Origin: Tenebrionibacter intestinalis | Lineage (GTDB): Bacteria > Pseudomonadota > Gammaproteobacteria > Enterobacterales > Enterobacteriaceae | NCBI RefSeq assembly: GCF_016632365.1 | Contig: NZ_JAEPBH010000039.1 | Location: 1 to 36,362 of the forward strand | DNA: 36,362 nucleotides | Direction of reading: 5' to 3' | In this document: piece after piece, positions 20,855 to 29,813 of the stretch | Layout: every line of letters starts with the position of its first letter | Position numbering within the stretch: the first letter of the stretch is position 1 | Notes under the pieces: generated by a model | What the model saw: the letters and a program-made list of their open reading frames with translations, nothing else | Databases searched by the model: none | What the model was told of the DNA's origin: nothing | Translations under genes and position numbers: made by a program

Positions 20855-22516
20855 ATGCTGGCACAACTTACTATCAGCAACTTCGCAATCGTTCGCGAGC
20901 TGGAAATAGACTTTCAGCGCGGTATGACCGCAATTACCGGTGAAACTGGCGCAGGTAAATCTATTGCCATTGACGCGTTAGGGCTGTGCCTGGGCGGCCG
21001 CGCCGAGGCGGATATGGTGCGCCCCGGCGCGGCGCGGGCCGATCTTTGCGCACGCTTCTCCCTGAAAGATACGCCCGCAGCGCGGCAATGGCTGGAAGAA
21101 AACGAGCTGGAAGACGGCAGTGAGTGCCTGCTTCGCCGCGTCATTAACGCAGACGGGCGCTCACGCGGCTTTATCAACGGCACCGCCGTTCCTCTCTCTC
21201 AACTACGCGAGCTTGGTCAGCTATTGATCCAGATCCACGGCCAGCACGCGCATCAGCAGTTGCTGCGCGCCGATCACCAGAAAAAATTGCTCGACGGCTA
21301 TGCCGGCGACAGCGAACTGTCTGAGCAGATGGACGCATGCTATAAGCAGTGGCATCAGAGCTGCCGCGAACTGGCCCGCCATCAGCAGCAAAGCCAGGAG
21401 CGCGCCTCTCGCGCCGAGCTACTTCACTACCAGCTCAAAGAACTTAATGAATTTGCGCCACGTGCCGGCGAATTCGAGCAAATTGAAGAAGAATACAAGC
21501 GGCTGGCGAACAGCGGCCTTCTGCTAACAACCAGCCAGCAGGCGCTGGATATTCTTGCCGATGGGGAAGAAAACGCCATTCAGAGCCAGCTTTACAGCGT
21601 ACGCCACCTTATTACCGAGCTGGCGGGTCTGGATGACAGGCTGTCAGGCGTGCTGAACATGCTTGAAGAAGCAACAATACAAATCAGCGAAGCCAGCGAT
21701 GAATTACGCCATTACAGCGACAGGATGGAGCTTGATCCTAACCGCCTGTATGAGCTGGAACAACGCATTTCTCGTCAGATAAGCCTGGCGCGTAAGCATC
21801 ACATCGCGCCAGAAGCGTTACCTGCCCTGCACCAGCAGATGCTGGAGGAGCAGCGTCTTATTGACTCGCAGGCTGACGACCAGGAAGCGCTAATGCAGGC
21901 TGTTGCCTGCCGCCATCAGCGTGTACTTGAGGTAGCGCACAGGCTGCATGAAAGCCGGGCCAACAGCGCACGCGAACTCACGCAGCTTATCACCGAGAGT
22001 ATGCGCACGCTTTCCATGCCGCACGGGCAACTTCATATTGAAGTTAGCTTCAGTGAAACACATTTGACTGCCGAAGGCGGCGACCGAGTGGAGTTCCTTG
22101 TGTGCACCAACCCCGGGCAGCCTCTTCAGCCACTGGCGAAAGTCGCCTCCGGCGGCGAACTGTCACGCATAGCGCTGGCAATCCAGGTGATTACGGCGCG
22201 TAAAATGGAAACCCCGGCGCTTATTTTCGATGAAGTCGACGTCGGCATCAGCGGCCCTACCGCCGCTGTAGTAGGAAAATTGCTGCGTCAGTTGGGCGAA
22301 TCTACGCAGGTAATGTGCGTAACGCACCTGCCGCAGGTTGCAGGCTGCGGCCATCAGCACTTTTTTGTCAGTAAAGAAACCGATGGCGAGATGACCGAAA
22401 CGCGCATGCAGCCGCTTGATAAACGCGCCCGGCTTCAGGAACTGGCCCGTCTGCTCGGCGGCAGCGAAATCACGCGCCATGCGCTTGCCAATGCCAAAGA
22501 GCTACTGGCCGCCTGA
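20855..22516 (+). CDS. recN: DNA repair protein RecN, SMC-like ATPase
   Basis: SOS-induced protein for double-strand break repair that holds DNA ends/chromatids together. The 553 residues have Walker A GETGAGKS near residue 30, two coiled-coil arms (about 155-365), the ABC signature ASGGELSR, and Walker [13 protein letters not shown]. The C-terminus ELLAA resembles the ssrA tag ending; E. coli RecN is a ClpXP substrate through such a tail, so rapid turnover after SOS is likely here too. Confidence 0.97.
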   Translation: MLAQLTISNFAIVRELEIDFQRGMTAITGETGAGKSIAIDALGLCLGGRAEADMVRPGAARADLCARFSLKDTPAARQWLEENELEDGSECLLRRVINADGRSRGFINGTAVPLSQLRELGQLLIQIHGQHAHQQLLRADHQKKLLDGYAGDSELSEQMDACYKQWHQSCRELARHQQQSQERASRAELLHYQLKELNEFAPRAGEFEQIEEEYKRLANSGLLLTTSQQALDILADGEENAIQSQLYSVRHLITELAGLDDRLSGVLNMLEEATIQISEASDELRHYSDRMELDPNRLYELEQRISRQISLARKHHIAPEALPALHQQMLEEQRLIDSQADDQEALMQAVACRHQRVLEVAHRLHESRANSARELTQLITESMRTLSMPHGQLHIEVSFSETHLTAEGGDRVEFLVCTNPGQPLQPLAKVASGGELSRIALAIQVITARKMETPALIFDEVDVGISGPTAAVVGKLLRQLGESTQVMCVTHLPQVAGCGHQHFFVSKETDGEMTETRMQPLDKRARLQELARLLGGSEITRHALANAKELLAA

Positions 22517-22727
22517 GAAAAAATGTGCGCCGCTTCCGGCGGCGCATCGAACAAATAATCCCCGCCCCGCTTTATGCGCAACAAAATCCCCCTTTTGGCT
22601 CATTTTTTTACCTGCAAAAACCATACTCTGGCGCGTTAAGGTTTTAAACTCCGCAAAGGTTTATTATCATCGTTGGATACAAGTAAGCGCCACGAACCGT
22701 TCGGGCCAGAAAAGGAATAAAATCACT

Positions 22728-23063
22728 ATGCGCTGTAAAATGCTAACTGCTGCCGCGGCGGTTCTTCTGATGTTCACTGCGGGCTGTTCTACCCTGGAAA
22801 AAGTGGTTTATCGTCCTGATATCAACCAGGGAAACTACCTGGCTGCAAATGATATCTCCAAAATACGTGTTGGCATGACACAACAGCAGGTTGCTTATGC
22901 GCTGGGCACGCCGATGGTCACCGATCCATTTGGCACCAATACCTGGTTTTACGTTTTTCGCCAACAGCCCGGCCATGAGAATGTCACCCAGCAAACGCTA
23001 ACGCTCACCTTCGACAGTAACGGCGTGCTGACAAATATTGATAATAAACCTGCCCTGAAGTGA
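22728..23063 (+). CDS. bamE: Outer-membrane assembly lipoprotein BamE (SmpA)
   Basis: Small lipoprotein of the BAM complex that stabilises the BamA-BamD interaction. The start at 22728 has AAGGA upstream and yields a signal peptide with lipobox TAGC (Cys20); 111 residues in total, with the SmpA/OmlA domain ([17 protein letters not shown]). The longer frame from 22416 overlaps recN and is not used. Confidence 0.95.
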   Translation: MRCKMLTAAAAVLLMFTAGCSTLEKVVYRPDINQGNYLAANDISKIRVGMTQQQVAYALGTPMVTDPFGTNTWFYVFRQQPGHENVTQQTLTLTFDSNGVLTNIDNKPALK

Positions 23064-23065
23064 TA

Positions 23066-23097
23066 AATCGATTATAGAAACAATCGATTATAGAAAG
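23066..23097. repeat. Two tandem 16-bp repeats after bamE
   Basis: The unit AATCGATTATAGAAA followed by C or G occurs twice in direct tandem (23066-23081 and 23082-23097), immediately after the bamE stop codon and before the terminator. Confidence 0.9.
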
Positions 23098-23100
23098 GAA

Positions 23101-23123
23101 AAAAGGCGCTAACGGCGCCTTTT
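23101..23123. terminator. Bidirectional terminator between bamE and rnfH
   Basis: Stem AAAAGGCGC / GCGCCTTTT with A and T flanks that give a U-run in both directions, placed between two convergent genes. Confidence 0.85.
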
Positions 23124-23142
23124 CTGCCGGCATTGAGCCTGG

Positions 23143-23433
23143 CTATTTATTCGCTGAACGCTCCGCACGCTGGCGCCGCAGCGCTTTTGGGTCGGCCACC
23201 AGCGGACGGTATATCTCTACCCGATCGCCATTGTGTACGATATCCCCCATCTTTACCGGGCGGCTGTAAACGCCTACTTTATTGTGTTCCAGCGAAATAT
23301 CTTCACGCAGTTCAAGCAGACCAGAAGCACGAATAGCCTCTTCCACCGTAGCCCCCTCGTGCAACCTCACTGTACGAAGGTACTGCTTTTCAGGTAGCGC
23401 ATAGACAACTTCAACACAAATCTCAGCCGACAC
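23143..23433 (-). CDS. rnfH: RnfH family ubiquitin-fold protein
   Basis: Small beta-grasp protein (UPF0125), named for association with rnf electron-transport genes in other bacteria; function unclear. The start is GTG at 23433: GAGG lies six bases upstream and it gives 96 residues, the E. coli length; the frame upstream overlaps ratA. Motifs [12 protein letters not shown] and DRVEIYRPL are the family hallmarks. The gene start lies inside the end of ratA (11-bp overlap), so the two are translationally coupled. Confidence 0.92.
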   Translation of the reverse strand: MSAEICVEVVYALPEKQYLRTVRLHEGATVEEAIRASGLLELREDISLEHNKVGVYSRPVKMGDIVHNGDRVEIYRPLVADPKALRRQRAERSANK

Positions 23434-23860
23434 GATAAACCTCTTTGGCTCGGGTGGTAAAAGCCTGAACCATATTTGACGCCAGTTCCTTAAACACACG
23501 GCCAAACGCCAGTTCTATCAACATATTCGTGAATTCAAAATCAAGGTGGAATTCAATGCGGCAGGCATCCGAACTTAATGGAGTAAACTTCCAACCCCCT
23601 ATCAGCTTTTTAAACGGCCCGTCTACCAGTTGCATCAGAATGCTCTGGTTACGGGTCAGCGTATTGCGGGTGGTAAATGTTTTGCTAATCCCGGCCTTTG
23701 CAACATCTACGGCAGCCGTCATTTGCTGCTGTGAAGATTCAAGTATGCGGCTTCCCACACAGCCTGGCAAAAACTCAGGATAAGATTTAACATCATTCAC
23801 TAACTGATACATCTGCTCGGCGCTGTAGGGCACAAGCGCCGTGCGGCTAATCTGCGGCAT
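23423..23860 (-). CDS. ratA: RatA (YfjG/PasT), START-like domain protein
   Basis: Coenzyme Q-binding (COQ10/START-like) protein; in E. coli it has been reported as a ribosome anti-association toxin (RatA) and, under the name PasT, in stress tolerance. The 145-residue protein starting [21 protein letters not shown] has the full SRPBCC fold with [11 protein letters not shown]-like centre ([12 protein letters not shown]) and the C-terminal helix. First gene of the ratA-rnfH pair and divergent from smpB. Confidence 0.92.
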   Translation of the reverse strand: MPQISRTALVPYSAEQMYQLVNDVKSYPEFLPGCVGSRILESSQQQMTAAVDVAKAGISKTFTTRNTLTRNQSILMQLVDGPFKKLIGGWKFTPLSSDACRIEFHLDFEFTNMLIELAFGRVFKELASNMVQAFTTRAKEVYRVG

Positions 23861-24015
23861 ACTATTTCCTGTCCGTCATGCAACCTTACAATAGTAACAT
23901 TTCTCAAACAGCAAAGAAAAACTCCGTAGCAAGACATGCTAATATAGCTCACCTGCCCCAACACCAGCAGGATGGGGTGCGTTTCATGACTGGATTACGT
24001 ATACTGAGCGGCACT

Positions 24016-24498
24016 ATGACAAAGAAAAAAGCACACAAACCCGGTTCTGCCACTATTGCGCTCAACAAACGCGCACGCCATGAATACTTTATCGAAGATG
24101 AGTATGAAGCAGGCCTCGCTCTTCAGGGCTGGGAGGTAAAATCGCTGCGCGCGGGTAAAGCGAATATTGGCGACAGCTATGTCATTATGCGTGACGGCGA
24201 GGCCTTTTTGTTTGGCGCCAACTTTACGCCGCTGAGCGTCGCGTCTTCTCACGTGGTTTGCGATCCTACTCGCACGCGCAAACTTCTGCTTAACCAGCGT
24301 GAACTGGATACGCTTTACGGGCGTATTAACCGTGAGGGCTATACCATCGTTGCGCTTTCGCTTTACTGGAAAAACGCCTGGTGCAAGGTCAAAATTGGTG
24401 TCGCAAAGGGTAAAAAACAGCATGACAAACGCACCGATCTCAAAGAGCGCGAATGGCAACTGGATAAAGCGCGTATTATGAAAAACGCGGGGCGTTGA
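24016..24498 (+). CDS. smpB: SsrA-binding protein SmpB
   Basis: Binds the tRNA-like domain of tmRNA and delivers it to stalled ribosomes for trans-translation. ATG 24016 ([33 protein letters not shown]) gives the E. coli length of 160 residues; the upstream extension of the frame to 23878 is not coding. OB-fold core and the basic C-terminal tail ([10 protein letters not shown]) are intact. Its partner ssrA lies 191 bp downstream. Confidence 0.97.
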   Translation: MTKKKAHKPGSATIALNKRARHEYFIEDEYEAGLALQGWEVKSLRAGKANIGDSYVIMRDGEAFLFGANFTPLSVASSHVVCDPTRTRKLLLNQRELDTLYGRINREGYTIVALSLYWKNAWCKVKIGVAKGKKQHDKRTDLKEREWQLDKARIMKNAGR

Positions 24499-24503
24499 TA
24501 TCC

Positions 24504-24533
24504 GACAACTGCTGCCAGGCGGCAGTTGTCTTT
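24504..24533 (+). terminator. smpB terminator
   Basis: Stem GACAACTGC / GCAGTTGTC (24504-24512 with 24522-24530) followed by a short T run, six bases after the smpB stop. Confidence 0.75.
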
Positions 24534-24689
24534 ACGCAACATATCTTCCCGCCATCATGCCGTTTATTCGCTTATCAGCCTCTTTGCTTACAGCACAATG
24601 GCGCTAAACGGTTCCACCACTGAATTCTCACCGTATGCCAATAGCCCATTCTCACCGGTAAAATTTGTGGTATACTACTGACTTACTTT

Positions 24690-25054
24690 GGGGCTGATTC
24701 TGGATTCGACAGGATTCGCGAAACCCAAGGTGCATGCCGAGGTGCGGTAGGCCTCGTAAAAAAACCGCAAAAAAATAGTCGCAAACGACGAAAACTACGC
24801 ACTCGCAGCTTAATAACCTGCCGAGCGCCCTCTCTCCCTAGCCTCCGCTCTTAGGACGGGGATCAAGAGAGGTCAAACCCAAAAGAGATCGCGTGGATGC
24901 CCTGCCTGGGGTTGAAGCGTTAAATCTAATCAGGCTAGTTTGTTAGTGGCGTGTCCGTCCGCAGCTGGCAGGCGAATGTAAAGGCAGGACTAAGCATGTA
25001 GTACCGAGGATGTAGGAATTTTGGACGCGGGTTCAACTCCCGCCAGCTCCACCA
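24690..25054 (+). ncRNA. ssrA: tmRNA (10Sa RNA)
   Basis: Rescues stalled ribosomes and tags the nascent peptide. The 365-nt gene begins GGGGCUG and ends CAGCUCC-ACCA with an encoded CCA, forming the acceptor stem; the T arm (GCGGG-TTCAACT-CCCGC) is at 25027-25043. The tag reading frame at 24781-24813 encodes ANDENYALAA followed by TAA, identical to E. coli. A -10 TATACT lies at 24671-24676. The 3' end is the integration site of the satellite, but the gene is intact. Confidence 0.97.
25032..25054 (+). mobile_element. attL core within the 3' end of ssrA
   Basis: The T-loop to CCA end of ssrA is the usual target of P4-type integrases (as for CP4-57 in E. coli), and the integrase gene starts 185 bp downstream. 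The precise core length cannot be set without a confident attR. Confidence 0.65.
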
Positions 25055-25086
25055 AATAATGATCCGGACACGTCCGGTGAAGTACG

Positions 25087-25122
25087 AAAAGCCCGCATGG
25101 CACAAGCCCTGCGGGCTTTTTT
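25087..25122 (+). terminator. Terminator downstream of ssrA, carried by the element
   Basis: Eleven-bp stem AAAAGCCCGCA / TGCGGGCTTTT followed by T residues. It lies on the satellite side of the attachment site, so the integrated element supplies the tmRNA transcript end. Confidence 0.8.
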
Positions 25123-25166
25123 GTATCTGTTGTTGTCCGAGAACATCCGGCTAAATCCGGTGATTA

Positions 25167-25218
25167 TTGGTATACGTTTAGGTATACGGTAGGATGTATA
25201 CCTTAAAGCGTATACCAA
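25167..25218. repeat. Left arm-type sites: four GTATAC motifs in two pairs
   Basis: GTATAC occurs at 25170, 25182, 25196 and 25210. The outer pair members are TTGGTATAC (25167-25175) and GTATACCAA (25210-25218), the inverse of each other. The same motif forms a perfect palindrome near the right end (36091-36118). They overlap the int promoter region, so binding of Int or AlpA/Vis here would also control int transcription. Sequence observation is firm; the protein that binds is inferred. Confidence 0.7.
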
Positions 25219-25238
25219 TTCATGAAGGAGCGGCCACA

Positions 25239-26438
25239 ATGGCACGGACAACACGCCCCCTGACCAACACCGAAGTTCTGCGCGCTAAAGCGTTAGAGAA
25301 GGATCTGACGCTGCATGATGGCGATGGGCTTTTCCTGATAGTGAAAACCAGCGGGAAAAAGCTCTGGCGTTTCCGCTATCAACGACCGGCAACAAAGCAA
25401 CGGACAATGATGGGACTCGGTGCCTTTCCCTCCCTATCGCTTGCTGATGCCCGAGGGTTAAGAGCTGATTACCTTGCCTTATTAGCCAACGGAATCGACC
25501 CGCAAATTCAAGCCGAAGTTGCGGAAGAACAGCAGCAAATCGCGCTGGACAGCATTTTTTCAACGGTCGCCGCGAACTGGTTCCAGCTCAAAAGCAAAAG
25601 CGTTACCCCTGATTACGCAAAAGACATTTGGCGCTCACTGGAGAAAGATGTATTCCCTGCTATCGGTGAGATCCCTGTTCAGCAAATCAAAGCCCGGACA
25701 CTAGTTGAAGCTCTTGAGCCAATCAAAGCTCGTGGGGCGCTTGAGACTGTACGTCGGCTGGTGCAGCGCATTAACGAGATAATGATATATGCCGTAAACA
25801 CTGGTCTGATTGATGCGAATCCTGCATCAGGTGTTGGGATGGCCTTTGAAAGGCCCAAAAAGCAAAATATGCCGACACTACGACCAGAAGAATTGCCAAA
25901 ACTCATGCGCGCTTTGGTAATGTCAAATCTCTCTATTTCGACCCGATGCTTAATTGAATGGCAGCTCCTGACGCTTGTGCGCCCTTCTGAGGCCTCCGGT
26001 GCTCGTTGGGCAGAGATCGATCTCGATGCAAAGCTCTGGACTATTCCAGCAGAACGGATGAAGGCCAAGCGAGAGCACATCGTTCCTTTATCTCCTCAGG
26101 CATTGGATCTTCTGGAAGTTATGAAGCCAATCAGTGCCCATCGTGAATATATTTTCCCTAGTAGAAATAATCCAAAGTTGCCCATGAATAGCCAAACAGC
26201 GAATGCAGCTCTTAAGCGAATTGGTTACGGTGGTAAGCTTGTTGCACATGGATTGCGTTCGATTGCTAGTACGGCAATGAATGAACAAGGTTTTAATTCA
26301 GATATAATTGAAAGTGCTTTAGCTCATGTAGACAAAAATGAAGTGAGACGAGCATACAATAGATCGATTTATTTAACGCAAAGAGTTGAACTAATGCAGT
26401 GGTGGGGTAAATATGTTTTACCCCACATAAGTCATTAG
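25239..26438 (+). CDS. int: P4-type tyrosine integrase
   Basis: Site-specific recombinase that inserts and excises the element at ssrA. ATG 25239 (MARTTRPLTNTEV) has AAGGAG eight bases upstream; the frame extends to 25194 through the arm sites, which is not likely coding. The 399 residues show the N-terminal DUF4102 arm-binding domain (about 5-90), a SAM-like core-binding domain (about 105-190) and the catalytic domain with Arg248 (LVRPSE), His337/Arg340 (HGLR), His363 (LAHVD) and nucleophile Tyr373 (RAYNR). Its stop codon shares bases with the stop codon of the convergent HNH gene. Confidence 0.95.
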   Translation: MARTTRPLTNTEVLRAKALEKDLTLHDGDGLFLIVKTSGKKLWRFRYQRPATKQRTMMGLGAFPSLSLADARGLRADYLALLANGIDPQIQAEVAEEQQQIALDSIFSTVAANWFQLKSKSVTPDYAKDIWRSLEKDVFPAIGEIPVQQIKARTLVEALEPIKARGALETVRRLVQRINEIMIYAVNTGLIDANPASGVGMAFERPKKQNMPTLRPEELPKLMRALVMSNLSISTRCLIEWQLLTLVRPSEASGARWAEIDLDAKLWTIPAERMKAKREHIVPLSPQALDLLEVMKPISAHREYIFPSRNNPKLPMNSQTANAALKRIGYGGKLVAHGLRSIASTAMNEQGFNSDIIESALAHVDKNEVRRAYNRSIYLTQRVELMQWWGKYVLPHISH

Positions 26439-27286
26439 TCCTCTACAGGAGTTCCTAACGCTGTTTTAAACCCCCCATTTAGGAACTCCTCATTCATTGA
26501 CAAGCTATCAATTAATGCTCTTTTCCAGTGATTTAATCCAAACCTTTGAGTATAGTTATCTCTTGTACGTTTTAATAACGCTCTCAGCCCTTCCTTTCCA
26601 GATGCGTCAAATGTCATCTCAAACGACACAAACATGCTACCTAAAAAATCATTTGCTTCAGCCACCAATCTATCATTTAAATTAATACGTTCTATCTGAA
26701 AACATAAAGAATCATAAACATCCTGACTAAATTCAGGAACTTGCTCTATAGAAAATGATATTGAAAGAGCTGAATTATTCATTACTGTATTTGCGATAAA
26801 AAAAACTACTGTAGGCTCTTCAAAGTAATATAAGTGTAAAAAACCAACCCCATCCCTTGCAACCGCAGTTCTTTTTTTGTTATTGCATTTATGGCAAGTA
26901 GGAATTAAATTCCTTGCGTATATGGATAAACAATGGTATTTAGACTCTGGTAGATAATGATCTAAATCAGTAGTAGCTTCGATACCACACAACGGACATT
27001 TTTTAGCATTTAAGAATAAACGCGCTCTCAAATCAGACAGACGGCCTTTTTCTTGAACTTCAGCATAACATGCTTTTAAAGCATCTTTTGTACCTGCACT
27101 GATCCTTTCCCCTTCCAAAAATATATGCGGCAAGCCTCTATTTTCATGATAAAAATCATATATCTGTTCTAATTCATCCTGTTCCCCCTGGAGTAAAGTA
27201 TACTTAGGTGAACCATTTTTATATGTCAAAGCTGTGGATAGCTCATCTAATCTTCCATTGTCATCAGGCAATGATAATTTCCACAT
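26435..27286 (-). CDS. HNH endonuclease, partner of the ATPase (PtuB-like)
   Basis: Probable effector nuclease of a two-gene anti-phage system. The 283 residues contain an HNH/McrA-type zinc-supported ββα-metal centre: Cys97-x2-Cys100, the catalytic pair Asp109-His110 (DLDHYLP), Asn126 in ARNLIPTC, and Cys131-x2-Cys134-Asn135. The long C-terminal part (150-283) has no motif I recognise. Its ATG is one base after the ATPase stop (TGATATG), with AGGTGG inside the end of the upstream gene, so the two are translationally coupled. The region is visibly AT-richer than flanking DNA, indicating separate origin. Septu PtuA/PtuB is the nearest known architecture; assignment to that system is inference. 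Confidence 0.82.
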   Translation of the reverse strand: MWKLSLPDDNGRLDELSTALTYKNGSPKYTLLQGEQDELEQIYDFYHENRGLPHIFLEGERISAGTKDALKACYAEVQEKGRLSDLRARLFLNAKKCPLCGIEATTDLDHYLPESKYHCLSIYARNLIPTCHKCNNKKRTAVARDGVGFLHLYYFEEPTVVFFIANTVMNNSALSISFSIEQVPEFSQDVYDSLCFQIERINLNDRLVAEANDFLGSMFVSFEMTFDASGKEGLRALLKRTRDNYTQRFGLNHWKRALIDSLSMNEEFLNGGFKTALGTPVED

Positions 27287-27287
27287 A

Positions 27288-28934
27288 TCATTCCACCTTA
27301 ATCGCTAACTTAGATAGTATGTAAGATCGAGCTTGAAGACTTAACCCTTGGTCAAAACAAGACTCAATAAGTTCAATTGCATTATCATGAGCTTGATATG
27401 TTTTTATAAGTTTATCAAGTTCATCATGGTAATCTGTCACCTGTGATGTTAGTGAAAATACAGTCGATGTTATAGAACCAATATTTTCGCCAAAAGTCTC
27501 AATTTCAGGCCTCTGAAAATCTATTAAACTACCACTTCTAGTTATAATATTCACGTTCTTACTAAGTGTTTCCTGTACAACGACAGGAGAGTGTGTGGCT
27601 ACAATAGCAAAAGCATCAACCTTATTAAGAATAATTCTCATAGCACTCATAAGAACAGCCAATAATGGTGGGTGAAGATGAGTCTCGGGCTCGTCAAAGA
27701 ATACAAAACAGCGTTTTTCGGCATATAAAATTATATGCAGCATTGAATGCAAAACAAATTTATGTCCTGTACTTAAATTATAAAAATAAGCTTCAGGGTT
27801 TTCAGAAAAACTATCATCAAGTATATCATCTACAATAGTTGAGATAGATGCTTCTTCTTTTAACTTTGATAATACACTATGCAGGGTTTTATTTTTAGAA
27901 TCATCTTGTTGAATTTTAACATATGCATCATTAAATTCTTTACTTAGAACCTCTAAGGGTTTTAAAATGGTACGTTCTTGACGCTCCGAAGAAATATAGA
28001 TATCTTCTATGTCAGTATCGCTATATTGTTGCAGTTCAATCTCCAATTCCGCACATACATCTCTTACACCACAATATATATAACGTCCTTTTCCTTTTGC
28101 TATGTCATTCTTTAGTTGAACTTTTTCTTTATAAGTTACGCCGGGAATTTGGAAACTATCAAATGCACTATAAGATAAATTAATTATTTTAGGAAAACCG
28201 AGTCCTTCTGGATAGATTTCCCCAATACTACTTATAATTTCTTTCTTTCTATCTTGAGTCGATGAGAATGCTACTTTAGATAATCGTGCTAATGTTGTGC
28301 TTTTACCTGAACCGTTACGCCCGACTATTACAGCCATACGGCATGGTAACTTTTGATAATTAAAAAAACCATATTGTTCAGAATCAAAATCCAACTTCAA
28401 AGAATTTAACATTTTCTCATGAGAGAATTCAAACCTAACATCAATACTCGGAATAGATGAAAAATTGTGCTCTAAAATATATTTCGGCAAAAGAAATATA
28501 TCATCATCATCTTTCAAATCCCTCATTACTGAAGAAGTCCACACGTTTTCATCTTTAAAACCTTCCGATTCATAATCAAATAGGTTGATGTCACGTAAAG
28601 AAGTCAGAATAGCATTTCTAACTTCATTATTAAGTTTAGAGAGTCTTGTGTAGTAATCCAATGATTGCCCAACAGAACAATATTCTGAACTTAAAGATGA
28701 TAGTTCACCAAGTTCTACCATGTATGAGTAATCAGCCACCTGCCCTTTTTTGATTATTTTGACGGCACCAACATATTCTATTTCATCAGAACCAGTCAGT
28801 TTCTTCGTTAGATAAAGATGATATTTTGTAATGTAACTATAATCATTCCAATCATCCCGCTGCAAAATTATTTCATAATCTGTACTATTAGCTGGCGAGT
28901 CTTTCCTTGAATGAGGAGTAACATATATCTTCAT
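27288..28934 (-). CDS. ABC/OLD-like AAA ATPase of a Septu-like defence pair (PtuA-like)
   Basis: First gene of the ATPase-HNH operon. In 548 residues the ATPase parts are Walker A GRNGSGKST (205-213), an ABC-signature-like LSTG (387-390), Walker B with FFDEPETHLHP (about 412-422) and the switch histidine in VATHSP (445-450). In the sequence, about 170 residues precede the ATPase core; I recognise no family in them beyond the segment RDDWNDYSYITKYHLYL. Known PtuA proteins, as I remember them, begin close to Walker A, so this long N-terminal domain is distinctive. A DNA-end or nucleotide sensor role is inferred by analogy only. No reverse transcriptase or retron RNA is next to it, which argues against a retron-Septu arrangement. 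Confidence 0.82.
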   Translation of the reverse strand: MKIYVTPHSRKDSPANSTDYEIILQRDDWNDYSYITKYHLYLTKKLTGSDEIEYVGAVKIIKKGQVADYSYMVELGELSSLSSEYCSVGQSLDYYTRLSKLNNEVRNAILTSLRDINLFDYESEGFKDENVWTSSVMRDLKDDDDIFLLPKYILEHNFSSIPSIDVRFEFSHEKMLNSLKLDFDSEQYGFFNYQKLPCRMAVIVGRNGSGKSTTLARLSKVAFSSTQDRKKEIISSIGEIYPEGLGFPKIINLSYSAFDSFQIPGVTYKEKVQLKNDIAKGKGRYIYCGVRDVCAELEIELQQYSDTDIEDIYISSERQERTILKPLEVLSKEFNDAYVKIQQDDSKNKTLHSVLSKLKEEASISTIVDDILDDSFSENPEAYFYNLSTGHKFVLHSMLHIILYAEKRCFVFFDEPETHLHPPLLAVLMSAMRIILNKVDAFAIVATHSPVVVQETLSKNVNIITRSGSLIDFQRPEIETFGENIGSITSTVFSLTSQVTDYHDELDKLIKTYQAHDNAIELIESCFDQGLSLQARSYILSKLAIKVE

Positions 28935-29029
28935 ATAGTACCTTAGTTCCCAATGAGTCGACGTTTACTTCAAACGATCTACTGTTTTACGTTGAATATT
29001 GCAACTACTTACATTCGTATTCGCGCGCA

Positions 29030-29048
29030 ATGCTCTCCCCGCCCCGCC
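29030..29048 (-). other. cos: cos site (P2/P4 cohesive end)
   Basis: The 19 bases here match the reverse complement of the P2/P4 cohesive end, as I recall it (GGCGAGGCGGGGAAAGCAC), at 16 of 19 positions. Its place, between psu and the accessory slot, is where P4 carries cos. It would let a P2-family terminase cut and package the satellite. The rest of the gap 28935-29221 is non-coding. Confidence 0.75.
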
Positions 29049-29152
29049 TGCCCGCTTAAGGGGTCGCTTTTAATGCAGGTGCATGAATGGCCTCATAGCG
29101 CGGCAGTGCTGGCGCTGGCGGGGGATTCAGTGTCGGTAAAACGCATGCAAAA

Positions 29153-29181
29153 CCATGCACCTTATGCATGCATGGCTTTTT
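29153..29181. terminator. Hairpin between psu and cos
   Basis: CCATGCA (29153-29159) pairs with TGCATGG (29169-29175), followed on the plus strand by CTTTTTT. On the minus strand the U-run after it is only four, so it could end the psu transcript weakly. ATGCA is repeated several times across 29142-29175. Confidence 0.5.
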
Positions 29182-29221
29182 TACGTAAAAATGGCGGGAT
29201 TTTCGGGGATTTTTGAAAGGA

Positions 29222-29785
29222 CTACTGCGCAGCCAGTTCTGCACGGCGGCGGGTGTAAATCAGGTTCTGTGCAGGTGTGAATTTTTCACGACTATCATCG
29301 CGCGAAGCCGTGTCAGGCCTGAATCCGATGGCTGTTAAAATGTCATTATCCTGCACCGAATTATTAATTTTTTCACCGGCGGCCAGCCAGACCTGCAGCG
29401 CCTCACGCAGATAGTCGACCGAGTGCTGCATGGCGCAGCGCTGAACGGCGGAATGTTGCCCGGAATAATTCATCAGCTCCGGGGCAAGGGCGGCGGCCAG
29501 CTCCGCGCCATGCGCCTGCATAAAATCATTTAATCGGTCGCGGATGCTGATGCGCTGCACCTCCTCATGCGAGCGGATATAACGCCCGGCAGCCTGGTTA
29601 ATTTCCCACTTTTTCACGTCGATAATCTCGCGCAGCGTTTGCAGGCTCCGGCCGCTGTGGCCGCTACCGGCAAGCTGTTCGCGGTATGCCTGTTCGGCCT
29701 GCATCAGTTCTTCCCTGCGTTGCAGCCAGGCGGATTTATTTGTCTGACAGGCCTCAAAGGCTTTCTGTAGCGTCAGTGTGGTCAC
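29222..29785 (-). CDS. psu: Polarity suppression protein Psu
   Basis: In P4, Psu inhibits Rho-dependent termination and also decorates the small capsid. The start is GTG 29785, preceded by AGGAG eight bases upstream; this gives 187 residues (P4 Psu: 190), while the frame extends to 29908 across delta. The central block AAGRYIRSHE-VQ-ISIRDRLNDFMQ and the end DDSREKFTPAQN match P4 Psu closely. Last gene of the leftward sid-delta-psu late operon. Confidence 0.95.
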   Translation of the reverse strand: MTTLTLQKAFEACQTNKSAWLQRREELMQAEQAYREQLAGSGHSGRSLQTLREIIDVKKWEINQAAGRYIRSHEEVQRISIRDRLNDFMQAHGAELAAALAPELMNYSGQHSAVQRCAMQHSVDYLREALQVWLAAGEKINNSVQDNDILTAIGFRPDTASRDDSREKFTPAQNLIYTRRRAELAAQ

Positions 29786-29813
29786 GTAAGTTTCTCCTGA
29801 TGACTGGTCGTGC

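Noticed and set aside
27288-28934. Retron (Ec78-like) reading of the ATPase-HNH pair
   Set aside because: No reverse transcriptase gene or msr/msd-like inverted structure lies next to the pair; psu and cos are on one side and int on the other.
28953-29216. 87-codon plus-strand frame between the ATPase gene and psu
   Set aside because: It spans the cos site and the hairpin, and its product looks random; treated as non-coding.
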